From NCBI GenBank assembly GCA_027296185.1, contig JAPUJL010000524.1, positions 1 to 8,523 of the forward strand: a stretch of 8,523 nucleotides of DNA. Reading direction: 5' to 3'. Made by a program: the position numbers and the translations under genes. Shown one piece after another: positions 1-5,775 of the stretch (its first letter is position 1; each line of letters opens with the position of its first letter). Below the pieces are notes generated by a model. That model made no database searches, was not told the origin of the DNA, and was given only the letters and a program-made list of their open reading frames with translations. This stretch comes from SAR324 cluster bacterium. GTDB taxonomy: Bacteria > SAR324 > JACQKK01.

Positions 1-1
1 C

Positions 2-88
2 ACGCTCTCCTCCCGCGCGCTTTCCGATGGAGCCCGCAAGATCCTGCACCTCTATCAACACTATCTGCGCCACCTGCCTCCCCAATAA
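2..88 (+). CDS. C-terminal end of an unidentified protein (5' truncated by window edge)
   Basis: The second reading frame is open from the window edge for 28 codons and ends in TAA at 86-88. The visible tail is basic and amphipathic, containing LHLYQHYLRHL and ending LPPQ. It shows no haem-binding CxxCH, no cysteine pair and no obvious membrane helix. I do not recognise the family. It lies on the same strand as the flavinylation genes that start 278 bases downstream, so it could belong to the same locus, but the gap and a possible promoter within it argue against obligate co-transcription. The reading frame is probable rather than certain because so little of it is visible. Confidence 0.45.
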   Translation, partial: TLSSRALSDGARKILHLYQHYLRHLPPQ

Positions 89-158
89 CGGACGCCTCAC
101 CGCCGGCGCCACGGGAAAATTTGGGCCGCTTCCGCCCGCCGCCACGGGCGATTGCCGC

Positions 159-187
159 TTTACGCCGATTCTCATCGGTGCTAAATG
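159..187 (+). promoter_or_regulatory. weak sigma70-like promoter candidate for the flavinylation operon
   Basis: TTTACG at 159-164 matches TTGACA at four of six positions. TAAATG at 182-187 is a poor -10 match, and the two are separated by 17 bases. It is the most AT-rich spot in the 278-base gap before the FMN-binding protein gene and would start transcription near 194, giving a leader of about 170 bases. The match is weak and the call rests mainly on spacing and position. Confidence 0.25.
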
Positions 188-212
188 TTGGCGCGGTGCC
201 GTCCGCTCCGAT

Positions 213-235
213 CGCCGGTGCGGCGGCAACCGGCG
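213..235 (+). repeat. inverted repeat (7-bp stem) in the leader of the flavinylation genes
   Basis: CGCCGGT at 213-219 and ACCGGCG at 229-235 are perfect reverse complements around a 9-base loop. No T-run follows, so it is not a convincing Rho-independent terminator for the upstream gene. It could be a leader hairpin or chance in GC-rich sequence. The rest of 89-366 holds no ORF with plausible coding character. Confidence 0.35.
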
Positions 236-366
236 TCGGCGCTCCAGTCGAGCCGAAGACGCATTCCCTCGAGTCGAGACTTCGACCGATCCCCCGCTGG
301 GGCAACGATGGGGCGGCTCGGCCGAACCTTCGGGCCACTCCCGGCCGCCTGCTCTCGCACGCTCCC

Positions 367-972
367 ATGAAGACGATAACCCGGACGTTCTTGCATTTAC
401 CCGCATGGATGGTCCCCGTCGTACTGGCGGCATCGCTGTCGACCGCCCGGCCGGCCCAGGCGATCTGGAATTATTTCACGCCGGCGGAGGTGCTCGAGGT
501 GGCCTTCCCCAACGGCGAATCGATCCAGGAAATCTCCTGGAAGTTGATGCACCGGGCCAAGAAGAAGGAGATCGAGCTGGCCCTGGGGCGAACCCTGGCG
601 TTCCGGCGCATGAAGTGCTTCCAGGGCTCGAGCGGCGGGGCCGTGGTGGGCTATGCCTGTATCGACAACGTCATCGGCCGGTCGCGCCCCATCACCTACA
701 TGATCAAGATCGACCACCCGGCTGGAGTGATCGTTCACTACGAGATCATGATCTACCGGGAGGCGATCGGAAAGGAGACCGGGTTCGGGCCGTTCCGCGA
801 CCAATTCCGCGGCAAGAAGGGCGGCGACCCCTTCGAGTACGGTGTCGATCTGCGCAACCTGGCAGGCGCGACCATGTCCGCGGTCGGCCTGCGTGACGGT
901 TTCGTGAAAATCATGGCGGTCTACGAGCACTTCTTAAAGGATCTGCCGGTGCTCTCCGGCAAGAGCGGTTAG
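367..972 (+). CDS. exported FMN-binding domain protein (covalent flavin carrier, RnfG/NqrC-like domain)
   Basis: This encodes 201 residues. Residues 1-32 form a signal peptide: a basic start, a hydrophobic core around residues 12-24, and an A-x-A-type cleavage site ending AQA, so the mature protein should be periplasmic. The remainder fits an FMN-binding domain: GYACIDNVIG (95-104), hydrophobic strands in ITYMIKIDHPAGVIVHYEI, REAIGKETG (131-139), a QFRGK segment (146-150), and the flavinylation-site region around DLRNLAGATMSA, with Thr169 the expected FMN-linked residue. In this family ApbE links FMN by a phosphoester bond to the Thr of an S/T-G-A-T/S-type motif; here Ala166 occupies the usual Ser position. 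The start at 367 is the first in-frame ATG and is placed correctly for the signal peptide, although no clear Shine-Dalgarno precedes it. The apbE-like gene begins 15 bases after the stop, which supports the assignment. The protein is best read as a stand-alone single-flavin electron carrier, not a subunit of a full Rnf or Nqr complex, because no other such subunits are present. Confidence 0.85.
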   Translation: MKTITRTFLHLPAWMVPVVLAASLSTARPAQAIWNYFTPAEVLEVAFPNGESIQEISWKLMHRAKKKEIELALGRTLAFRRMKCFQGSSGGAVVGYACIDNVIGRSRPITYMIKIDHPAGVIVHYEIMIYREAIGKETGFGPFRDQFRGKKGGDPFEYGVDLRNLAGATMSAVGLRDGFVKIMAVYEHFLKDLPVLSGKSG

Positions 973-987
973 CCCGCCCGCTTCCCA

Positions 988-2187
988 GTGGCCGGAACTC
1001 GATCCACCCGCCGCACGGTTGGACCCGGGCGGAAGTCCGCGGCGCTGCTCCTCGCCGGCGCGCTCAGTTTGATCCTGGCCGATGCACTGGGGGCGCAGGG
1101 GTTCCGCACTCGAATGCGGTTCCAGATGGGCTCGCTCACCGAGATCACCGTACCGGACGGCCAGTACTCGGCCCAATCGGTGAGCCGGGCCTTCGACGTG
1201 GTGGACCGGCTCGACCGGCTGTTGAGCACCTACAAGGCGGACAGCGAGGTCTCCCGGCTGGCGGCGCTGGGCAAGCTGCGGGTCAGCCCCGAAACCATGG
1301 AGATCGCCGAGGCGTCGCTTCGCCTGGCGCGCATCACCGGTGGGGCGTTCAACCCCATGCTCGGTCCGGTGATCGCCCTGTGGCGGCAGGCCGAGGAGCT
1401 CGGCCGGTTACCCAGCCCCGAGGCCCTGGAGGCGGCCCGGACGCTGGCGGATTTCGAGCGCGTCGAGCTGGATCGGGCCGCGGGCACCATCGCGTTTCCC
1501 GTGCGCGGAATGGGCCTCAACTTCGGCGCCATCGGCAAGGGCTTCGCGGTGGACAAGGCAGCCGCCAGCCTCCAACGGGACGGTATCCGCATGGCGCTGG
1601 TCACGTCCGGCACCAGCAGCCACCGCCTGATCGGCCGTCCGCGGGGCGGAGCGTGCTGGGAATTGGGCATTCGCCACCCCGGAGACGCCGAACGGGCCGT
1701 CACGGTGCTCCGCCTGGGGCCCGGCGGGTTGGCCACGTCGGCACAATCCGGGCGGCCCCGGGAAATCGGCGGGCGGATTTACGGCCACATCGTCGACCCG
1801 CGCACCGGCCGGCCGGCCGAGCCCCGCTCCCCCGTGTGGAGCGCTTCGGTGCTGGCACCCACCGCGACCGATGCCGATGCGTTGGCCACCGCGTTGATCG
1901 TCATGGAAGCCGCGGACGGCATGGCGCTGGTGGAATCCCTGCCCCGGGTCGAGGCGCTGCTGGTGCGCAGAAACCCCGACGGATCGCCGCGCCTGGTTTG
2001 GTCCAGCGGCCTGACGCAGCGGGGCACGCTCGACGGATTGCCGTTGATCGTCCCCGTCACCGAAATCGGCTGTATGGACGGCGGCGCGTCATCCGGCCCG
2101 GCAGGTGCGGCCGGCGAACAGGCGCTCCGCGCGCAACCCAAAACCCAAACCGGACGGCCGCCGCCGCCCGCGCTCAATCGCTGGTAA
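988..2187 (+). CDS. apbE: ApbE family FAD:protein FMN transferase, exported
   Basis: This encodes 399 residues. ApbE enzymes split FAD and transfer FMN to a Thr/Ser of exported flavoproteins, using Mg2+. Family landmarks occur in order: MGSLTEI (47-53), LSTYKADSEVSRL (79-91), GAFNPMLGPVIALW (119-132), LNFGAIGKGFAVDKAA (177-192), a VTSGTSS loop (205-211), WELGIRHP (224-231), GGLATSAQSGR (246-256), HIVDPRTGRP (267-276) and the metal/active-site helix ATDADALATAL (293-303). A hydrophobic stretch at residues 17-36 ending near GAQG is a signal peptide without a lipobox Cys, so the enzyme is probably soluble in the periplasm or anchored by an uncleaved signal. The GTG start at 988 is chosen because it retains this signal; a later Met would remove it. 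The last 35 residues are a Pro/Gln/Ala-rich tail outside the catalytic domain. The gene sits 15 bases after its likely substrate gene and 5 bases before a cytochrome gene. Confidence 0.93.
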   Translation: MAGTRSTRRTVGPGRKSAALLLAGALSLILADALGAQGFRTRMRFQMGSLTEITVPDGQYSAQSVSRAFDVVDRLDRLLSTYKADSEVSRLAALGKLRVSPETMEIAEASLRLARITGGAFNPMLGPVIALWRQAEELGRLPSPEALEAARTLADFERVELDRAAGTIAFPVRGMGLNFGAIGKGFAVDKAAASLQRDGIRMALVTSGTSSHRLIGRPRGGACWELGIRHPGDAERAVTVLRLGPGGLATSAQSGRPREIGGRIYGHIVDPRTGRPAEPRSPVWSASVLAPTATDADALATALIVMEAADGMALVESLPRVEALLVRRNPDGSPRLVWSSGLTQRGTLDGLPLIVPVTEIGCMDGGASSGPAGAAGEQALRAQPKTQTGRPPPPALNRW

Positions 2188-2192
2188 CGATC

Positions 2193-2684
2193 ATGACCGC
2201 TCTCAGTACCCGGGACTCGAAAGGGGGCAAACCGCGGCGCCGGCTGATCAGCATCCGCCCCTGGCAACGCAAGTGGCTGTGGTGGATGGTCTATCTCTGC
2301 ATCGGCAGCGGCGTGGGGATCTTCTACCTGAAGTACTTCGTGGAGAAGGACTTCTTCTCGATCTGGGTCCATCCGACCCACCCCTGGTTCATCGCGATCC
2401 ATCTCATCACCTCGCCGATCCTGATCCTCGTCGTCGGCTCGCTGATGCTGTTCCACGTCATCCCCAACTTCCGGGAGCGGGACCATTTCTGGAGCGGTAA
2501 CTTCGCCCTGGCCACCTTCCTGATCTACTCGATCACCGGGATGTTCCTGTTCTTCCTCTTTCCCGAGGAGGTGATCGTGTGGTTGAAATGGACCCACACC
2601 ATCTCGGGCTTCGTCTTCTTCCCGATCCTCGCCTACCACTGGTGGACCCGCCACGAGCCGAAAAAAAGCGCCAAGCGCGCGTGA
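2193..2684 (+). CDS. four-helix membrane cytochrome b-like protein, probable two-haem electron conduit
   Basis: This encodes 163 residues. A basic N-terminus (KPRRR, 13-17) is followed by four predicted membrane helices near 28-48, 67-90, 102-122 and 130-150, then a basic tail. Histidines suited to haem ligation lie at both ends of helices 2 and 4: His70 and His88, and His135 and His149. With the N-terminus inside, His70/His135 would hold an outer haem and His88/His149 an inner one, as in b-type diheme cytochromes of the b561, Ni/Fe-hydrogenase cytochrome b and DUF4405 kind. This geometry is inferred from the sequence. The ATG at 2193 follows the apbE stop by 5 bases, so the two are very probably co-transcribed. 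The likely role is to pass electrons across the membrane, from quinol or another donor, to or from the flavinylated periplasmic carrier encoded first in the operon. The exact family assignment is uncertain; the membrane topology and the pairing of histidines are the firm parts. Confidence 0.8.
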   Translation: MTALSTRDSKGGKPRRRLISIRPWQRKWLWWMVYLCIGSGVGIFYLKYFVEKDFFSIWVHPTHPWFIAIHLITSPILILVVGSLMLFHVIPNFRERDHFWSGNFALATFLIYSITGMFLFFLFPEEVIVWLKWTHTISGFVFFPILAYHWWTRHEPKKSAKRA

Positions 2685-2716
2685 ACCCCGGCCCGCCCCC
2701 CTCTCGGCGCACCCGC

Positions 2717-3031
2717 TCATCCACGGGCGGGGATCTTCCCCAACTCCTTTGTCATCCGGCGCTGGGCATGCCACAGGTCGTGGGCCTGTTGCATCCTGAG
2801 CCAGATCTCCGGGCCGTTTCCGCAGAACTTCCCCAGCCGCAAGGCCATCTCGGTCGTAACGGGGTGGGTGCCGGCCATGATCCGGTGCAGGGTCTGGCGG
2901 GACACGCCCAGTTCCCGCGCCGCGCGGCTCACCGTGAGCCCGAGCGCGGGAAGCACGTCCAGCCGCAGGATTGCACCGGGGTGCGCCGGAACCCGTTGGG
3001 GTTCTCCGGTCACTAAATATTCTTGGGGCAT
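2717..3031 (-). CDS. higA: HigA family antitoxin, XRE-type helix-turn-helix
   Basis: This encodes 104 residues. HigA antitoxins neutralise the HigB mRNA interferase and repress their own promoter. The family signature is clear: a HPGAILRLDVLPALGLT opening (17-33), a helix-turn-helix over about 33-58 with recognition helix SRQTLHRIMAG (44-54), then TTEMALRLGKFCGNGPEIWLRMQ (59-81), which matches the conserved C-terminal half of HigA proteins. Length is normal for the family. The ATG at 3031 is preceded by GGAG at 3038-3041 with 6-base spacing, one of the few strong ribosome binding sites in this window; it overlaps the toxin's stop codon region, and only 9 bases separate the two genes. The gene converges on the cytochrome gene with a 32-base gap that contains no clear terminator. 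Confidence 0.94.
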   Translation of the reverse strand: MPQEYLVTGEPQRVPAHPGAILRLDVLPALGLTVSRAARELGVSRQTLHRIMAGTHPVTTEMALRLGKFCGNGPEIWLRMQQAHDLWHAQRRMTKELGKIPARG

Positions 3032-3040
3032 GGTTTGCTC

Positions 3041-3331
3041 CTAGTGATATTGCTCAAGATCGACCCGCCAAGCATCGCCCTCGTCCCATTCGAATGTGAT
3101 TCGCCAGGGTCCGTTCACGCGCACGGCGTAGCGGGTCGGGCTCCCTTGCAACCGATGTAGTGCGAATCCGACGACATCGATCTCCTCAAGCCGGATGGCT
3201 CGATGAATCACATCCAAACGGTTAAGCGACCGTTGCCGTAAATCCGGACGAATCTTGGCTCCGCGTCCGGTGGAAAACAACTCATGAAGCCCCTTGTGAC
3301 GGAAGCTCCTAAATATGGACGAGTGTAACAC
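3041..3331 (-). CDS. higB: HigB family toxin (RelE/ParE superfamily mRNA interferase)
   Basis: The protein matches HigB from FRSFRHKGLHELF through GRGAKIRPDLRQRSLNRLD and GSPTRYAVRVNGPWRITFEW to DAWRVDLEQYH, the complete expected toxin. HigB toxins cleave mRNA on the ribosome. The start is uncertain. The position where family members normally have the initiator Met holds ATA (3314-3316) here, giving a 91-residue family-length protein. The nearest conventional in-frame start is the GTG at 3329-3331, used here (96 residues); an ATG at 3374-3376 would give 111 residues. None has a good Shine-Dalgarno, and the best promoter candidate would start transcription near 3315, downstream of both the GTG and the ATG. 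The toxin-first order, with higA 9 bases downstream, is typical of higBA. Local base composition is AT-richer than the flanking genes, which fits horizontal acquisition. Confidence 0.85.
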   Translation of the reverse strand: MLHSSIFRSFRHKGLHELFSTGRGAKIRPDLRQRSLNRLDVIHRAIRLEEIDVVGFALHRLQGSPTRYAVRVNGPWRITFEWDEGDAWRVDLEQYH

Positions 3332-3362
3332 ACTTTGCGACAATGTAAAGCGTTGTGTTACA
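3322..3362 (-). promoter_or_regulatory. higBA promoter with overlapping inverted-repeat operator candidate
   Basis: On the - strand, TTTACA (3344-3349, five of six matches to -35) is followed after 16 bases by TACACT (3322-3327, four of six matches to -10). A perfect 9-bp inverted repeat, TGTAACACA at 3324-3332 and TGTGTTACA at 3354-3362 (+ strand reading), brackets the -35 region, and its left arm overlaps the -10. A dyad over the promoter is what autorepression by HigA requires, since HigA dimers bind palindromic DNA. The arms and positions are read directly; binding is inferred. Confidence 0.6.
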
Positions 3363-3513
3363 TCGCCGTTCGCCATGAGGGGCGGCCCAATCGATGCCAT
3401 CGAAATCGACGTCAAGCTTTCCATCCAGCCGGAAACAACGGGGCAGCGGAGACGGTGACGCTCCGGGCAGAAATCCGAAGCGAGGGGTATTGAACTGGGC
3501 GGGCAGCTCCGGT

Positions 3514-4635
3514 TCAGCCTGCCTTGGCGCGGCGCAGCTGAATGCGGGCGAGGGTCTTGAAGCGCCGGTTCTGCTCGTGCATGACGACCTCGTGCAGATA
3601 GTGGCGCTGCTGGCGCGTGAGACCGCGCAGGACCGCGTGCGCCATCCACCGGTCCGGGCCCACCGAGCGGCAGGCCGTGACGCGGCCCATGAGCACCAGT
3701 TGCCGTCCCCGCCGCTTCATCGGCACGGTGAGGTGGAGGTAGCGCCCCACTTCCAGCTCCCGCCGGGTCACGAGGGCGAAGCCCCCGTCGCTGAGGTCGA
3801 AGAGTACCCCATCCTCCGCATCGGAAGGGGCCAGGTCCGGATCGAGTGCATCCGCCGCGTGGGCATGGGCCGACCGCACCTGATAGCGCGCCTCGACGAG
3901 CAGCGGCAACCGGATTTGGCGGGGGCGCTCATCCAATACGGTGAGGGTATGGCGCACCTCGATGCGGTGCGGGTCCTGGATCGAGCCCGCCAGGCGCAGG
4001 GGGAATCGGTACTCCAGATCCCGCCCCCGGGCAAAGAAAAGCTCCAGATCCGGAGCGGCCAGCTCCGCCGGAGAGAGCCCTTCCGCGCCCAGCCGGATGG
4101 TGAAGCTCTCGTGGCCCACCTGCTCCACGGTGCCGTAGTGGTGGCGGGGCAGGTTCCGGCCCATCGCCGCGATGCGAAGGCCGTTGCCCGTCCTCAACTG
4201 ACGAGTGGAAACCAGCGGCGCCAGGAAATTGTTGGAGCCGTAACCCAAATGCTCGCGGAGTTCCTGGACGAATCCCAGATCGCGCCCTTCGCCGTTCTCG
4301 ATCGCCTCGTGCAGGCGCGACTCGAACGCGATGGGATCGGAGAGGAACCGATACAAGCGGGTCTGGGAGCGGGTTCCCGCCAGCCGGTGCAGCGCAGCCA
4401 TCTGTGCGCCGTCGAGCTGGGCCGGCTCGAGGCGCCGCAGCAGATCGGCCACCTTCCGGTTCCACTTGGCGTTCCGGTCGAAGCGGCGCTCCAGGTACCG
4501 CACCGAGGCCAGGTAGGCCGTAAAGAATGCGATCGCGCCCAGCAGCAGCAGCACTTCGAACCAGCCGAACTGGGGCAGCTCGATCTGATCGAAGATGGTG
4601 CGGTCGAAGATCCAAACGATCCGGTCGTCATTCAT
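3514..4635 (-). CDS. membrane-anchored PilZ domain protein, YcgR-like c-di-GMP receptor
   Basis: This encodes 373 residues. One membrane helix near the N-terminus (about 25-44) is followed by a cytoplasmic-type helical linker rich in Arg and Glu (45-130). A YcgR-like beta domain follows (about 165-245: YGTVEQVGHESFTIRL, then DLELFFARGRDLEYRFPLRLAG). The C-terminal PilZ domain carries the full c-di-GMP signature: RxxxR as RYQVR (250-254) and DxSxxG as DLSDGG (280-285). YcgR-type proteins bind c-di-GMP and act on flagellar motors or other envelope machines; here the partner is unknown because no motility or polysaccharide genes are visible. The ATG at 4635 is preferred because it places a short polar N-terminus before the helix, and a GGGGTG 6 bases upstream may serve as ribosome binding site; an upstream extension to 4692 is possible but looks non-coding. 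It lies 185 bases downstream of mazG, so it may have its own promoter. Confidence 0.88.
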   Translation of the reverse strand: MNDDRIVWIFDRTIFDQIELPQFGWFEVLLLLGAIAFFTAYLASVRYLERRFDRNAKWNRKVADLLRRLEPAQLDGAQMAALHRLAGTRSQTRLYRFLSDPIAFESRLHEAIENGEGRDLGFVQELREHLGYGSNNFLAPLVSTRQLRTGNGLRIAAMGRNLPRHHYGTVEQVGHESFTIRLGAEGLSPAELAAPDLELFFARGRDLEYRFPLRLAGSIQDPHRIEVRHTLTVLDERPRQIRLPLLVEARYQVRSAHAHAADALDPDLAPSDAEDGVLFDLSDGGFALVTRRELEVGRYLHLTVPMKRRGRQLVLMGRVTACRSVGPDRWMAHAVLRGLTRQQRHYLHEVVMHEQNRRFKTLARIQLRRAKAG

Positions 4636-4820
4636 GGGGAACACCCCATTGGCAGGGAGGCGAGCCCGCCGCGGGCCGAGGAGCGGACCCACGCAAAGCC
4701 GGAAATTCGGAGCCGGTGCGGCCGGCGGTCAGTTCGCGCCGGCTGCGGGCGAGTCGATGGAGAAGGCGATGCAAGAATCGTTCTCGCGGGGTTCCACCGT
4801 ATTCGCCCCCCGCCCGGGTG

Positions 4821-5624
4821 CTATTCGGGAATGGCGGCCTTGGCTTCCGCCCACAGGGCCTCCCACCGCTCCGGGATGGTTTCCCGCCCCTCGTCGCGCA
4901 AGCGCTCCTCCATCCATTGAAAGCGGGCGGTGAATTTTGCGGTCGCCTTGCGGAGGGCCGACTCGGGATCGATCCGCTGCCAGCGGGCCACCTGCACCAA
5001 GGCGAACAGCAGGTCGCCCAACTCGCCTTCCGCCCGCTCCGCCGCCTGGGTGCCACCCTCCGGCGTGGATTCCCGCTCCTGAACCGCCTGGGCGAATTCG
5101 TCCAGCTCCTCGCGGGTCTTGTCGAGGATTTCGCCCATCCGCCGCCACTCGAATCCGGCTTGGGCCGCGGCACGGCTCACCTTGGCCGCCCGCTGAAGGG
5201 CGGGCAGCGCCCGGGGTACGCCATCGACCGCCGAGCGGCGGTGCTTCATCTTGCGATCATGCCACATGCGGCGGAGCTCGTGGGGCGAGTCCACCCTCAG
5301 TCCGGCGAACACATGAGGATGGCGGTCGACGAGCTTGGTGGCCAAGGCCTCGGCGACGTCGTGAAAATCGAAGCGCCCTTCCTCGGTGGCGATCTGGGCG
5401 TGGAACACCACCTGCAGCAACAGATCGCCCAACTCCTCCCGGAGCGCCCCGTCCCCTCCCCTCTCGATGGCGTCCACCACCTCGTAGGCCTCCTCGATCA
5501 GATAGGGTGCCAGAGAGCCGTGGGTCTGCCGCCGGTCCCAGGGGCAGCCCTCCTCGCCGCGCAACGCGGCCATGACCTCGAGGAGCCGCGCGAGGGGTTC
5601 GGTACGGTCGGGGGACTCGGCCAT
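4821..5624 (-). CDS. mazG: MazG, nucleoside triphosphate pyrophosphohydrolase
   Basis: This encodes 267 residues, close to the 263 of the E. coli enzyme. MazG hydrolyses (d)NTPs to (d)NMPs and pyrophosphate, cleansing the nucleotide pool and modulating stress. Two tandem MazG domains are visible. The N-terminal one has GCPWDRRQTHGSL (26-38), the metal-binding EEAYE (44-48) and EELGDLLLQVVFHA (63-76), followed by KLVDRHPHVF (97-106). The C-terminal one has KTREELDEF (169-177), EGELGDLLFALVQVARW (199-215) and RFQWMEE (234-240). All expected acidic residues for Mg2+ binding are present in both halves. The ATG at 5624 is chosen; a TTG two codons earlier is an alternative, and neither has a Shine-Dalgarno. 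It is distinct from the MazF-associated context: no toxin gene adjoins it. Confidence 0.95.
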   Translation of the reverse strand: MAESPDRTEPLARLLEVMAALRGEEGCPWDRRQTHGSLAPYLIEEAYEVVDAIERGGDGALREELGDLLLQVVFHAQIATEEGRFDFHDVAEALATKLVDRHPHVFAGLRVDSPHELRRMWHDRKMKHRRSAVDGVPRALPALQRAAKVSRAAAQAGFEWRRMGEILDKTREELDEFAQAVQERESTPEGGTQAAERAEGELGDLLFALVQVARWQRIDPESALRKATAKFTARFQWMEERLRDEGRETIPERWEALWAEAKAAIPE

Positions 5625-5706
5625 GGGCAAATGGCGGGGGATGGGATGGCGGGGTAAACGAACCGCTCGGGCGGCGCTCCGTGCGCGACAACCGGGCTTG
5701 CCGGCG

Positions 5707-5775
5707 GGGCTACTTCTCCGCGCCGCCGGATTCCTCCGGCCGGGTTACTTTTCCGCGCCGTCGGATTCCTCCGGC
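5707..5775. repeat. 35-bp-period tandem duplication spanning the stop codon of the coiled-coil membrane protein gene
   Basis: Bases 5707-5740 and 5742-5775 match at 31 of 34 positions, and all three differences are C/T transitions. The period is 35 bases, so the copies are out of frame with each other. The right copy (5742-5775) contains the end of the - strand gene, with its TAA at 5745-5747; the left copy lies just beyond it. Each copy includes a CGGA-TTCC-TCCG core able to form a short hairpin, six perfect base pairs in the left copy. No T-run follows, so a Rho-independent terminator is not supported. Confidence 0.85.

Noticed and set aside
1380..2192. long + strand frame running through apbE into the cytochrome
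   Set aside because: Its upstream part overlaps the clear ApbE sequence in another frame. Only the segment from the ATG at 2193, after apbE ends, looks like a real protein.
1779..2774. 331-codon open frame on the - strand opposite apbE and the cytochrome
   Set aside because: It is Arg/Gly/Asp/Pro-rich, resembles no domain, and is antisense to two confident genes.
3375..3458. 27-codon + strand ORF beginning ATG-AGG-GGC, divergent from higB
   Set aside because: It has no ribosome binding site and no recognisable product, and it is shorter than can be judged from sequence. It may be the flank of the toxin cassette.
4661..4680. GCCCG-CCG-CGGGC stem between mazG and the PilZ gene
   Set aside because: It is a short 5-bp stem without a T-run and is expected by chance at this GC content.
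3394..4920. 508-codon open frame on the + strand opposite the PilZ gene
   Set aside because: It is antisense to a well-supported PilZ protein, is rich in Arg, Gln, Pro and His as expected for an overlapping frame in GC-rich DNA, and shows no domain.
5631..5654. ATGGCGGGG direct repeat upstream of mazG
   Set aside because: Two 9-base copies in low-complexity G-rich sequence are insufficient for a regulatory or mobile-element claim.
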